A DNA stretch of 64,000 nt from Calditrichota bacterium (GTDB lineage: Bacteria; Calditrichota; Calditrichia; Calditrichales; J004). Shown here piece after piece: positions 37,463 through 46,229 of the stretch (position 1 is the stretch's first letter; each line of letters opens with the position of its first letter). The notes beneath the pieces were generated by a model. That model saw nothing but the letters and a program-made list of their open reading frames with translations. It searched no databases and had not been told where the DNA came from. The translations under genes were made by a program, and so were the position numbers. The DNA is taken from positions 124,001-188,000 of the forward strand of contig JABFGF010000003.1 in assembly GCA_013112635.1 (NCBI GenBank). Reading direction: 5' to 3'.

Positions 37463-39991
37463 ATGACAAAAAAGAAAAATAAAATGACAATAGTTTTTAA
37501 AAAGAATACAATTTTTAGTTTTACTTTCGTGCTCCTTTGCGTCCTTAGCGGCACTCTATTCTCACAGGACACAATCTATTCTCCGGAAAACCAGCTGGAC
37601 ATTAACAAAGCCACCCAGGAAGAAATTAGCGCCTTACCTATTTCTGAAGAATTGGCTGAGCGCATTTATCAGCATATAACTTATCGTGGCTATTTACAGA
37701 GTATTTATGATTTGCGAAAAATTGAAGGAATTGACCAGGATTTGTTTGACACATTAAAGCCTCTTATCCGGGTTGAACCATTTCGTGAGTTGAGTTCACT
37801 TCAGCAGCGTATCGAACAGGTTTATTTCCGTCTTGATGATTGGAGCGGTAACGAAGGGACCAACGATGCTTTTGTGGATTTATGGATCGAAAGAATTCTT
37901 GAACCTCTAAATGTTAATGAAGCCGCTTACGATGATCTAATCAACCTGCAAAATGTGTCTCCGATAGACGCTGTTTCTATTATTAACTACCGTGATGATG
38001 CCGGTGAAATACGCAGCACACGTGATATGCGTGGCATTCCGGGGTTGTCGTATTATGGTTATAGAAATGCCAGCAATTTTGTCAGTTTTGATGAAGAAGA
38101 TGACCAACAATTATTGCATGGCCATATTACCATGCGTATCGATGACTCGCCTTTTTTTGCAGAGGAGGCAGAAGCCGCATCTGATACAGAAGCACTTCGT
38201 GATGTAACAAATGTTACAGGTCCGCCAAACCAGTATGTAAAATCCCGTTTCTCTTATGATCGCAATTATAAGTTCGGTTTTTCTTTCAACCGCTATTTAA
38301 ATGAGCCTGTCTATTATTATGATGATGAAAACAGGTTTCCACGTCTCAAGTTTTTTGCCGGTGTAGAGAATATTGATTTGGGTGACCATATTGGACTTGA
38401 CGGATTGACCTTAAGAAAACTATATGTTGGTGATTATAGCGCTACTTTTGGTCAGGGCATTATTATGGAAAACACAGATTTTTTTACACCGCGCAAATCC
38501 GGTTTTGGTTTTAGAAAACGTTTTAAAGGAATAAGCGGAGATAACTCTCGTACTCGTCAATTTGGATTGCGTGGAGTTGCAGCTGAAGTAGGTTACGAAG
38601 ATTTTACTGCAACAGGCTTTGTGTCATTTAAAGATAGGGATGCTATATTAAACTTAGCTGAATCAGATTCAGTTTTGGGTCGTGGCTTTTCACAATTGAT
38701 TGTACTTGATCAGCGTTTTAAATATGCGCTGGATGATCCACTAAGAGGACCTGATGGCGAGGACCTTTCTTGGTTGAATGCTGTTAAGGAGCTAACACTT
38801 GGTGGACATTTGCAGTATGATTTTCAACCGGGTACCTGGATTGGATTAACTTATTATGAAAGCGCTTACGACCGTTATTTAGATCCAAATCCTGAAGAAA
38901 TCACATCCGATGCAAATTGGGGATCACGCCAGGTTACAGCAGACAGTGAAATAAAACAAAGCTATGGCGGCCCAATCTCGCGGGGCACAAATCCATTTTG
39001 GGACGATGCAATTTCCTTTCGTCGCGTGTACGGATTTGATTTTCAGGCAACAATAGAAAACCTGGCCATAATGGGTGAGTATGGCGAGCTTGACAAAGGT
39101 GGCAGCTTTTTAAAAATGGGTGATGATCCCAAGGCCATGGTTTTATCAGCTTATCTTCAGTATCCCAGTTTTAATCTACTGGCTCTTTACAGAAACTATG
39201 ATGTGGGTTATGATAATCCATATCAACGATCTTTTTCAAATTATCGCCGATTTAAAGGCACCATTTTTGAAGATTATTTTTATCTGCAATCTACGTTGTA
39301 TTCACAATTGTATACAAATGCACCACAGCCACAATCTGAAGAAGGTTTCTATTTAAGCTCGTATTACCAGATTAGCCGAATGTTTACCACGCGCTTCGAA
39401 TATGACCAGTGGGTGCGTAAAGCAGACCAGGCAAAACAATATCGCCTTGTCGGGACCTTGGATTACAGGCCCATTTTTCCGTTGCAAATTCAGTTGCGCC
39501 AAAAATGGCAGGCAAGAGAAGAGGACAATAATCCCTCTTTAAGATTCTTTAAAAGCAATGAATTTCGTGGAAGAGTTCGTGCTAGGCTTTCTAATTTTAA
39601 TAATTTGAGTTTGTTTTTTGGAAACGCAAATACAATTGTTCATCCGCGTCCACGCATCTTTGGAGATATTACTTTGGGTGGAGATTTTTATGGAGCATCC
39701 ATGGAACATAATTTTAATAATAATCTCAAATTGAGCGGCTCTCTATTCTATTATAATGGATTCTTCTGGAATTTCGAAGACACGCAATTTGTGGTTTTAA
39801 ACAGTACACGCGGATCGGTCCGGTATTGGCTTTCATGGTATATGCGCCTAAATACAAATATGTCAGTACGATTAAAATATACAGCAGATGTCCAACAATC
39901 TGTTCAAAATATTCAGTTTGATGATAATCAGGCGGATTGGGTAAGAAAACAAAACAGTTTCTTTTATTTAGAAATGAATTATAATTTTTAG
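37463..39991 (+). CDS. Secreted helix-hairpin-helix protein with predicted outer-membrane barrel (paralogue of the gene at 6051)
   Basis: 842 residues (ATG 37484 is an alternative start). Its signal peptide, FTFVLLCVLSGTLFSQ, is partly encoded by the right-hand repeat of the GxxExxY cassette. Two ComEA-type HHH modules follow: LDINKATQEEISALPIS at about 40, and PLNVNEAAYDDLINLQNVSP at about 150. The last 600 residues form a barrel-like pattern with many aromatic residues, ending YLEMNYNF. The architecture is the same as in the protein at 6051-7976 but with an extra HHH unit. The function is unknown. No DNA-uptake genes lie nearby. Confidence 0.72.
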   Translation: MTKKKNKMTIVFKKNTIFSFTFVLLCVLSGTLFSQDTIYSPENQLDINKATQEEISALPISEELAERIYQHITYRGYLQSIYDLRKIEGIDQDLFDTLKPLIRVEPFRELSSLQQRIEQVYFRLDDWSGNEGTNDAFVDLWIERILEPLNVNEAAYDDLINLQNVSPIDAVSIINYRDDAGEIRSTRDMRGIPGLSYYGYRNASNFVSFDEEDDQQLLHGHITMRIDDSPFFAEEAEAASDTEALRDVTNVTGPPNQYVKSRFSYDRNYKFGFSFNRYLNEPVYYYDDENRFPRLKFFAGVENIDLGDHIGLDGLTLRKLYVGDYSATFGQGIIMENTDFFTPRKSGFGFRKRFKGISGDNSRTRQFGLRGVAAEVGYEDFTATGFVSFKDRDAILNLAESDSVLGRGFSQLIVLDQRFKYALDDPLRGPDGEDLSWLNAVKELTLGGHLQYDFQPGTWIGLTYYESAYDRYLDPNPEEITSDANWGSRQVTADSEIKQSYGGPISRGTNPFWDDAISFRRVYGFDFQATIENLAIMGEYGELDKGGSFLKMGDDPKAMVLSAYLQYPSFNLLALYRNYDVGYDNPYQRSFSNYRRFKGTIFEDYFYLQSTLYSQLYTNAPQPQSEEGFYLSSYYQISRMFTTRFEYDQWVRKADQAKQYRLVGTLDYRPIFPLQIQLRQKWQAREEDNNPSLRFFKSNEFRGRVRARLSNFNNLSLFFGNANTIVHPRPRIFGDITLGGDFYGASMEHNFNNNLKLSGSLFYYNGFFWNFEDTQFVVLNSTRGSVRYWLSWYMRLNTNMSVRLKYTADVQQSVQNIQFDDNQADWVRKQNSFFYLEMNYNF
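37524..37552 (-). repeat. Right inverted repeat of the GxxExxY cassette, inside a signal-peptide coding region
   Basis: On the minus strand this reads GCCGCTAAGGACGCAAAGGA and onward, matching the left copy at 21 of 29 positions. It lies within codons of the downstream gene's signal peptide. Confidence 0.6.
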
Positions 39992-40005
39992 GATTAAAAC
40001 CGTTC

Positions 40006-40060
40006 TGTCATTCTGAACGAGTGTACGAAGTGAAGAATCCCATAGCAGACTATCGGATTC
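40006..40060. repeat. GTCATTC-type repeat, left half plus hairpin
   Basis: It begins TGTCATTCTGAACGAG and contains GAAGTGAAGAATCC. Then GAATCC..ATAG pairs with CTAT.GGATTC. The far right arm (GAATGACA) found in full copies is missing, so this is a truncated member. It lies 15 to 70 bases downstream of one barrel gene and before the next. Confidence 0.7.
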
Positions 40061-40079
40061 GATATATAACGAGGAATTT

Positions 40080-41348
40080 ATGAAAAAAATAGTTTTAATT
40101 TTATTAATAAGCGTCCCATTAGTTGCCCAAATAGCCAACATGAATTTGAATAAAATATATTTTGGCCAGCCTATTTCAACAGTAACAGCAAGATCTATGG
40201 CATTGGGCGGAGCAGGTTTGGCCGGCGGAAATGCATTTTTGGCAGGAACACATAATCCTGCACTTGCAATAAACAGCGATGGAATGATTAGCATTAATGG
40301 CGGTTCAAGGTTGTATAACCTTGAGGAAGATCGTGCATTCCCATATGTTGATAACTTTGGCGGCTTTGTTGATTTTGGCTCCTATTATTACCAAAATAAT
40401 TGGTATGGTTCCTTTTATGGGCAAATCGTTTATGCTCCGGATATGATTGATTTTATGAACCTTCATATCTCCACCGGGTTTGTACCATTTATGGATTTCG
40501 ATTATGACTATTTTGAAGAAGTACGTAGCCCTGGTTTTGGGGATGAACTAATCGCTTATAATATTATAGAAAATGGTGGTCAGCTATCAGCAATTCCAAT
40601 TAATATTGCAGTTCAACCAATCGAAGGTTTATCTGTGGGACTTGGAGTTAGCTTTCTTGTTGGTGATGTTAATTACTCGGAGAGAATAGTATCAAAATCG
40701 ACTTCATTTAAAGGGGATTCACTCATTAATGTTGATAATACTTTAGATGGAATGCCCAATATTATAACGGCTGGAGTTTCGTATCAAATTGATGAACGCC
40801 TGACTGTAGGTTCCAGTTACCGTTTCCCATATACCGTAAAAACAGATGTTAGTCTTGCTACAAATACTTTAAAAGGTAAAACATCAAATGAGGCGAAATA
40901 TCCTGCTCGTATAGGAGCCGGTGTGGATTATCGTTTTGAAAATATTTTGGCTGCACAAATTATGGTGGATTATTATTATGAATTTTGGAGCGACTTTGAA
41001 AATGATCTTTTTGCGAACAGCTTCGATGATACATATAATCTTCGTGTTGGTGTAGAACACATTTTTTTTGATAATGTACCATTTCGGGCCGGTTTAAGTT
41101 TTGGAACACTCCGTGAAGACAAGAGTTTGACACAAACAACTTTTACTTTGGGGACTGGATTCGTTTTCAAAAATGTCCGAGCAGATATTGCTTTCGGATA
41201 TTCTAATAACCAGTATTTCCAGAAAGACCTGTTTAGTGATGACTTGTATGGAATATCAATTAGAAATGAAGAGCTGGATGCTGATACTGATCGTGTAAGT
41301 TGGACACAGGTTTTTGGCCGAATAGATTTTAGTTATTCATTTGAATAA
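40080..41348 (+). CDS. FadL/PorV-like outer-membrane barrel protein
   Basis: 422 residues with signal peptide ending PLVAQ. The N-terminal TARSMALGGAGLAGGNAFLA followed by GTHNPALAIN is the hatch motif of the OmpP1/FadL/PorV-type barrels, and the C-terminus ends FSYSFE. Ribosome binding site GAGGA. No operon partner is obvious, though a UshA-like gene follows 35 bases later on the same strand and could be co-transcribed. The substrate is unknown. Confidence 0.72.
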   Translation: MKKIVLILLISVPLVAQIANMNLNKIYFGQPISTVTARSMALGGAGLAGGNAFLAGTHNPALAINSDGMISINGGSRLYNLEEDRAFPYVDNFGGFVDFGSYYYQNNWYGSFYGQIVYAPDMIDFMNLHISTGFVPFMDFDYDYFEEVRSPGFGDELIAYNIIENGGQLSAIPINIAVQPIEGLSVGLGVSFLVGDVNYSERIVSKSTSFKGDSLINVDNTLDGMPNIITAGVSYQIDERLTVGSSYRFPYTVKTDVSLATNTLKGKTSNEAKYPARIGAGVDYRFENILAAQIMVDYYYEFWSDFENDLFANSFDDTYNLRVGVEHIFFDNVPFRAGLSFGTLREDKSLTQTTFTLGTGFVFKNVRADIAFGYSNNQYFQKDLFSDDLYGISIRNEELDADTDRVSWTQVFGRIDFSYSFE

Positions 41349-41383
41349 AATTATACATTGACATTTTGTTTTAGGATCTTTCA

Positions 41384-42976
41384 ATGAAATTATTTTTAAT
41401 ATTATTTTCTTTAGCTGCTTTAGGTTTTGGCCAGACAAAAAAAATCTACATGTTTTATACCAATGATGTACATGGTGGAATAGCCGAAGTTGAAGCAACT
41501 TTTCTAAACCCCAATTTTCCACCTATACTTGGTGGCGGCGCATCTGCGGCGGCCATTCTTTCAGAGTATCGTAAACTGGCTGAGGAAAATGGTGATATCT
41601 TCCTGCTTTTTGATTCGGGTGATATTTTTCAGGGTACGCCATTGGGCACAAAAACCGAAGGCAGGGCATTAATTGAATATATGAATCAGGTTGGTTATAC
41701 AGCTGCAGCAGCAGGGAACCATGATTTTGATTTGGGCAAAGAAGTTTTTATCAACCTTACTGAACAGGCAAATTTTCCAATATTAGCTGCAAATTTAGTC
41801 AATAAAGAAAGTGGCGAACCATTTGAATATATCAAGCCGTACGTACTTTTAGAAAAACAAGGTATAAAGATTGGTGTTTTTGGGATTAGTACAGAGTCTA
41901 CAGAAAACATGAGTTTTGAAGATCATATTAAGGGTCTGGATTTTACATCGGAAAAACCGGCAGCAGAAAAAGCAGTTGCAAAATTAAAAGAACTGGGTGC
42001 TGATTTAATCATTGGGATTTCTCATCTTGGTTTGCCTTATAATATGCAGGAAGGCTATGAGGAACTGCAGGAAGCTGAAGCTCAAAATGAGAAGAAAGAG
42101 TCATATTTAAATGCAATGGAATTGGCCCGTTATGTTCCGGGAATCGATGTTCTTTTTGGGGGGCATATTCACAAAGGATATAACGAACCATGGGTCGATC
42201 CTGTAAATCACACGATTTGTTTTCAAAATTATGGCAATGGCGGCAACCTGGGCATGGCTATTTTGGAAATTGATATGGACACAAAAAGTATAGCAGGATA
42301 TGATCTCCCGACCAGAAATAGTGGTTTATTGCTTTTAACGCATGATGAGTATTGGCCCGATCCTAAAATGAGGGAAGCGATTAAAGCGGAACAGGCTGAA
42401 GTGGAAAAAGGTTTTGATGAAGTTATCGGGATTACGGAGTTTGCTTTAACCCGGGCACAAAGTGAATCGCCTATGAACAACCTTATTTGTGATGCCATGG
42501 TTTCTGCGAGCGGAGCAGACTTTTCTTTTACAAATTTTGGTGGAGTAAGATCTGATTTGCAAATTGGCCCAATTACACCGCGTGATATGTTTAAGGTTTT
42601 ACCATTTGGTAATTCAATTGTTGTTATTCGCATGAGTGGGTCGATGCTAAGAGAACTTATTGAAGGAAAATTAGAAAGAAACAGAAGCGGCCTGGCAATC
42701 GGCGGCGGTAAAATTGTTTACGAAAAAGATGCCGAAGATGGTGATAAAATTTCTGAATTTTTAGTAAAGAATGAGGAACTTGATCCTGATAAAATGTATA
42801 AGGTTGCAATGACAGATTATCTGGCTGAAGGCAATTCCGGTCTTGGGCAGCTTGAGGATGTAAAAGAAGAAAACATTGACCGCACAGGGATAATATTGCG
42901 TGAAGCTGTGACACAATACATTTTGGAAAATGCCCCGTTAAAAATAAAAAATGATGGACGTTGGGTGAAAAAGTAA
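41384..42976 (+). CDS. UshA-like 5'-nucleotidase / metallophosphatase, periplasmic
   Basis: 530 residues. After a signal peptide ending GFGQ, the calcineurin-type domain shows YTNDVHGG (metal ligands), DSGDIFQGTP, AGNHDFDLG, GISHLG and FGGHIHKG. The C-terminal nucleotidase domain starts at about 340 with SPMNNLICDAMV and contains FTNFGGVRSDL and the LPFGNSIVVI segment. This is the full two-domain architecture of 5'-nucleotidases and UDP-sugar diphosphatases that release nucleosides outside the cytoplasm. Confidence 0.93.
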   Translation: MKLFLILFSLAALGFGQTKKIYMFYTNDVHGGIAEVEATFLNPNFPPILGGGASAAAILSEYRKLAEENGDIFLLFDSGDIFQGTPLGTKTEGRALIEYMNQVGYTAAAAGNHDFDLGKEVFINLTEQANFPILAANLVNKESGEPFEYIKPYVLLEKQGIKIGVFGISTESTENMSFEDHIKGLDFTSEKPAAEKAVAKLKELGADLIIGISHLGLPYNMQEGYEELQEAEAQNEKKESYLNAMELARYVPGIDVLFGGHIHKGYNEPWVDPVNHTICFQNYGNGGNLGMAILEIDMDTKSIAGYDLPTRNSGLLLLTHDEYWPDPKMREAIKAEQAEVEKGFDEVIGITEFALTRAQSESPMNNLICDAMVSASGADFSFTNFGGVRSDLQIGPITPRDMFKVLPFGNSIVVIRMSGSMLRELIEGKLERNRSGLAIGGGKIVYEKDAEDGDKISEFLVKNEELDPDKMYKVAMTDYLAEGNSGLGQLEDVKEENIDRTGIILREAVTQYILENAPLKIKNDGRWVKK

Positions 42977-43067
42977 GTCCCTAATAAAAATATTGTTGAA
43001 TAATGTCACGTTGATCTTATTTCAACATCTATAAAAAGTAGAAACTGTTATTCATAAATTTTAAAAT

Positions 43068-43679
43068 ATGCTTAAAAATGTCACATCTGCATTAATTGCC
43101 GGAGGGAAAAGCCGGCGCTTTGGATCATCGAAATTGCTTGCAACATTTGATGAAAAACGTCTGATCGATCATGCATTGGATATAGCGGTTACAATTTCCA
43201 AAGATACAATTATTATTGGTAATCTGGAATCTTCGATTCCCGTTGGAAACATTCCTGTTTATAAAGATATAATTTCTGGCTGTGGCCCACTTTGTGGAAT
43301 TTATACGGCCTTGCATAAAGCATCCCAAAAATATGTAGCCGTTTTACCTGTTGATATGCCTTTACTATCTCCCGATGTATATCGCTTTTTATATCCGTCT
43401 TTAACTGAAGAAAGACCGGTTGTCGCATTATCGCACAAGGGCTTGGAACCACTGGTAAGTATTTGGCCGGTATCAGTTTTGACAGAATTTGAAATGGCAA
43501 TTAAAAAGGGTGAATATAAGTTATATAAATTGCTACAAAAGTTTAGAGCCAAGGAAATTGACCTAGCTTCTTTTATGCCCAATTATCAGGAAATGTGGTT
43601 TAAAAATATTAATTATAAAGAAGATTTGAGTTTCATCGAGTCAAATATTAAAAAAACAAGTCAGTTCGTTTTAAGTTAA
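43068..43679 (+). CDS. mobA: MobA, molybdenum cofactor guanylyltransferase
   Basis: 203 residues with the nucleotidyltransferase signature LIAGGKSRRFGSSK near residue 10, the CGPLCGIYTAL segment and PVDMPLLSPD near 96. MobA attaches GMP to molybdopterin to make the bis-MGD cofactor. It is the first gene of the molybdenum cofactor block. The Moco riboswitch lies between it and moaA, so mobA is probably not under that riboswitch, or is transcribed separately. Confidence 0.88.
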   Translation: MLKNVTSALIAGGKSRRFGSSKLLATFDEKRLIDHALDIAVTISKDTIIIGNLESSIPVGNIPVYKDIISGCGPLCGIYTALHKASQKYVAVLPVDMPLLSPDVYRFLYPSLTEERPVVALSHKGLEPLVSIWPVSVLTEFEMAIKKGEYKLYKLLQKFRAKEIDLASFMPNYQEMWFKNINYKEDLSFIESNIKKTSQFVLS

Positions 43680-43687
43680 AAATATAA

Positions 43688-43785
43688 ACTCCGAGCCAAA
43701 AAACCTATGTGCTGTAAAGTATATGGTTTCAGGCCGTTTAGGGTGTTGCCGGAAACAGCAGCGCCTCCCGTGTTTGGAAAGGAGT
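43688..43785 (+). ncRNA. Moco (molybdenum cofactor) riboswitch upstream of moaA
   Basis: The leader carries the Moco RNA hallmarks in order: ACTCCGAGCC at the 5' end, a GTGCTG segment, CAGGCCGTTTAGGGTGTTGCC, GGAAACAGCAGCGCCTCCCG, and TTTGGAAAGGAGT at the 3' end. From memory the last part closely matches the Escherichia coli moaA leader. P1 pairs ACTCC (43688-43692) with GGAGT (43781-43785). The moaA ribosome binding site AAGGAG (43778-43783) is inside this 3' arm, 9 bases before the start codon. Cofactor binding should therefore hide the ribosome binding site, giving translational repression of moaA and possibly the genes coupled to it. Confidence 0.88.
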
Positions 43786-43792
43786 ATACAAA

Positions 43793-44809
43793 ATGCAGTC
43801 ATCTGTATTTTCAGATACTAAGCAAAATCACACCCATCTCATCGATCCATTTGGTAGAAAAATGGATTATCTGCGTCTGGCCATTACAGATCGTTGTAAT
43901 TTGCGTTGCCAATATTGTATGCCCGCCGAAGGAATTCCACTTAAAAGCCATGAACACATTCTTCAATATGAAGAAATGGAACGGCTGGTCCACATATTTA
44001 CCAGCTTGGGTGTTAATAAAATCAGGATAACCGGTGGAGAACCTTTTGTGCGAAAAGGGGCGCTTGATTTTCTAAAAAGAATTAATGCGCTAGATGGGTT
44101 AAAATCTATAAATATTACAACAAATGCTGTTTTGATTGAAGATATTCTGGAAGATCTGTCCCAATTAAAAATTGGCAGTTTGAATATTAGTATCGATTCA
44201 CTGAAAAAAGACCGCTTCAATAAAATTTCGCGGCGTGATGATTTTGATAAAGTTTGGGCAAATATACAAAGAGCCGTTAAATCGAATCTTATTGTTAAAT
44301 TAAATATGGTTGTTCTTGCCGGAATTAATGATGACGAACTTTTGGATTTTTGCAGGCTTGCGGAACAATGGCCAATTGAAGTTCGATTTATTGAACAAAT
44401 GCCGTTTAGTGGAGGCCCTGCTTCTCAGGAGGTTTTAAATGCAGACCAGATTGTTGAAAATATAACACAAACTCTCCCTGAATTATTAGAGCAGGATTTA
44501 CAAAACTCTACCGCCCGGATTTTTAATCATCCCGCATTTCAAGGGAAAATCGGGGTTATTGCCGGATATTCCAGGACATTTTGCGATACTTGCAGCCGAT
44601 TAAGAGTAACACCCGATGGCCAATTAAAAACATGCTTGTATGATTATAGTTCAGTTGACCTTAGGACTTTGATGAGAACAGGTACTTCAGATGATGGAAT
44701 TATTGCGGCGATTAAAACTGCCATAAAAAATCGCGCAGCAGATGGATTTGAATCTCAAAACCGGGCCAACCAATTGTATAATTTATCCATGGCACAGATT
44801 GGCGGATAG
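43793..44809 (+). CDS. moaA: MoaA, GTP 3',8-cyclase (radical SAM)
   Basis: 338 residues. The radical SAM cluster CNLRCQYC uses Cys 35, 39 and 42. The second cluster, which binds GTP, is in FCDTCSRLRVTPDGQLKTCL (Cys near 265, 268 and 282). ITGGEPFVRKG is the SAM-binding GGEP motif. It catalyses the first step from GTP toward cyclic pyranopterin monophosphate, together with MoaC encoded later in the same operon. The short gap (2 bases) to the transporter gene indicates co-transcription. It is controlled by the upstream Moco riboswitch. Confidence 0.96.
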   Translation: MQSSVFSDTKQNHTHLIDPFGRKMDYLRLAITDRCNLRCQYCMPAEGIPLKSHEHILQYEEMERLVHIFTSLGVNKIRITGGEPFVRKGALDFLKRINALDGLKSINITTNAVLIEDILEDLSQLKIGSLNISIDSLKKDRFNKISRRDDFDKVWANIQRAVKSNLIVKLNMVVLAGINDDELLDFCRLAEQWPIEVRFIEQMPFSGGPASQEVLNADQIVENITQTLPELLEQDLQNSTARIFNHPAFQGKIGVIAGYSRTFCDTCSRLRVTPDGQLKTCLYDYSSVDLRTLMRTGTSDDGIIAAIKTAIKNRAADGFESQNRANQLYNLSMAQIGG

Positions 44810-44811
44810 CG

Positions 44812-45981
44812 GTGGAAAAAATCAAAAATAGGTTTGGCCTTTCAGAATGGTCGGGTGCATTTGGTGATTTGGGGACATTATTGCCTCTTGCTTTTGCACT
44901 GGTTGTTTTTAATGGTTTTGGAGTATCGAGGTTATTTCTTTTGTGGGGCGCCGTTTACATCCTTAGCGGTTGGTATTTTAAGGTGCCTCTCTCAGTACAG
45001 CCATTAAAAGCCATGTCGGTTATTGCTATCGGTTTGGGGCTTTCCGCTGAAATGCTTGCCGGCACATCATTCTTCTTTGGGATATTGCTCATTATCCTAT
45101 CTGCAACAGGAGCTATCCGATGGTTACAAAAATGGTTTTCGCCAGCTTTGGTTAAAGGCATTCAATTAGGGATTGGTTTAATTTTAATCCAAAAGGCCGT
45201 TCAGCTTGTATATGAGAAAGGGTTTTTATTAAATGGGAATGGCCCGTCATTGCTCATCAATTTTGCTTTGCTAGCCGGGATTTTGTTACTAATTGGAATA
45301 ATGCAATTTAGAAAAAAAATTTCTGTTTCCCTGATTCTTATAGCCGGAAGCATTATTCTTGTTAGTATCTTTTCCAATATTGAAATACCGGAAGCCAAAT
45401 CCGGTTTAATTGATTTTAAATTACCACTATGGAGTATTTTGCCCGATTCGCTGATCCTGTTAATAATTCCCCAGCTTCCTTTAACTTTGGGCAATGCAAT
45501 GTTTGCTGCTTCGGATACATGTCATACATTTTGGCCAGAAAGATCATCTAAAATCACTCCTTCCCGCCTTGGATTGTCAATTGGAATTAGTGATTCTATT
45601 ATAGGAATGTTGGGTGGTTTTCCCATGTGTCATGGAGCCGGTGGAATAGCAGCACATAGGCAATTTGGGGCGAAAACCGGTGGGACAACTATTATCATTG
45701 GTTCAATTTTGGTGATCCTGGCACTCATTTCTCCGTTGTCATCTTTACTGTTTTTGATTCCGGTTCCATTGCTGGCTGCCATGTTGCTTTTTGATAGTTG
45801 GCGAATGATCCTTCTAATTAAAAAATTACAGATTAATATTGAAATTATTGTTGCACTTTTAGTTGGACTGATTTCTTTCACTACACGCAATATTTCAATC
45901 GCCTTGGTTATTGGGTTGCTTATAGAAAGAGGATATAATTATTTTCAACAGCAAAAAACTAAACCAGAAACCAGTTTATAA
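44812..45981 (+). CDS. MOT1-type molybdate transporter
   Basis: 389 residues with a GTG start 2 bases after moaA. Ten or more hydrophobic segments are visible. The two MOT1 family signatures are present: GAFGDLGTLLPLAFALV near residue 15 with PLSVQPLKAM near 64, and PQLPLTLGNAMFA with FPMCHGAGGIAAHRQFGA in the second half. MOT1 proteins are high-affinity molybdate carriers related to SulP permeases but lacking the STAS domain, which is also absent here. Its place inside the cofactor operon supports molybdate as substrate. No ModABC genes are in the window. Confidence 0.9.
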   Translation: MEKIKNRFGLSEWSGAFGDLGTLLPLAFALVVFNGFGVSRLFLLWGAVYILSGWYFKVPLSVQPLKAMSVIAIGLGLSAEMLAGTSFFFGILLIILSATGAIRWLQKWFSPALVKGIQLGIGLILIQKAVQLVYEKGFLLNGNGPSLLINFALLAGILLLIGIMQFRKKISVSLILIAGSIILVSIFSNIEIPEAKSGLIDFKLPLWSILPDSLILLIIPQLPLTLGNAMFAASDTCHTFWPERSSKITPSRLGLSIGISDSIIGMLGGFPMCHGAGGIAAHRQFGAKTGGTTIIIGSILVILALISPLSSLLFLIPVPLLAAMLLFDSWRMILLIKKLQINIEIIVALLVGLISFTTRNISIALVIGLLIERGYNYFQQQKTKPETSL

Positions 45982-45992
45982 AAGATAAAAAT

Positions 45993-46226
45993 ATGAAAAC
46001 AAAAATACTTTTTTTTGGCTCGATTGGGGCAATGGTAGGGCAAGGTGAAATGTTTTTGGAAAATCAAAAAGATGTGAAAAGTGTTAAAGAGAATCTAACT
46101 AAGATTTATCCGGAATTGGAAAATTTCACCTATCGCATTGCTCTGAACCAGGAAATAGTTGATGACAATCCTGACTTGAATGATGGTGATGTTATAGCCT
46201 TAATGCCTCCGTTTGCAGGTGGGTAA
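45993..46226 (+). CDS. moaD: MoaD, molybdopterin synthase small (sulfur carrier) subunit
   Basis: 77 residues, a ubiquitin-like fold ending in the diglycine PPFAGG that is adenylated by MoeB and thiocarboxylated. It forms MPT synthase with MoaE, encoded two genes downstream. It lies 11 bases after the transporter and 3 bases before moeB. Confidence 0.93.
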   Translation: MKTKILFFGSIGAMVGQGEMFLENQKDVKSVKENLTKIYPELENFTYRIALNQEIVDDNPDLNDGDVIALMPPFAGG

Positions 46227-46229
46227 CAA

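Noticed and set aside
43707-44030. Plus-strand frame of 107 codons overlapping the Moco riboswitch and moaA
   Set aside because: It is out of frame with moaA and covers the structured RNA; there is no family resemblance.
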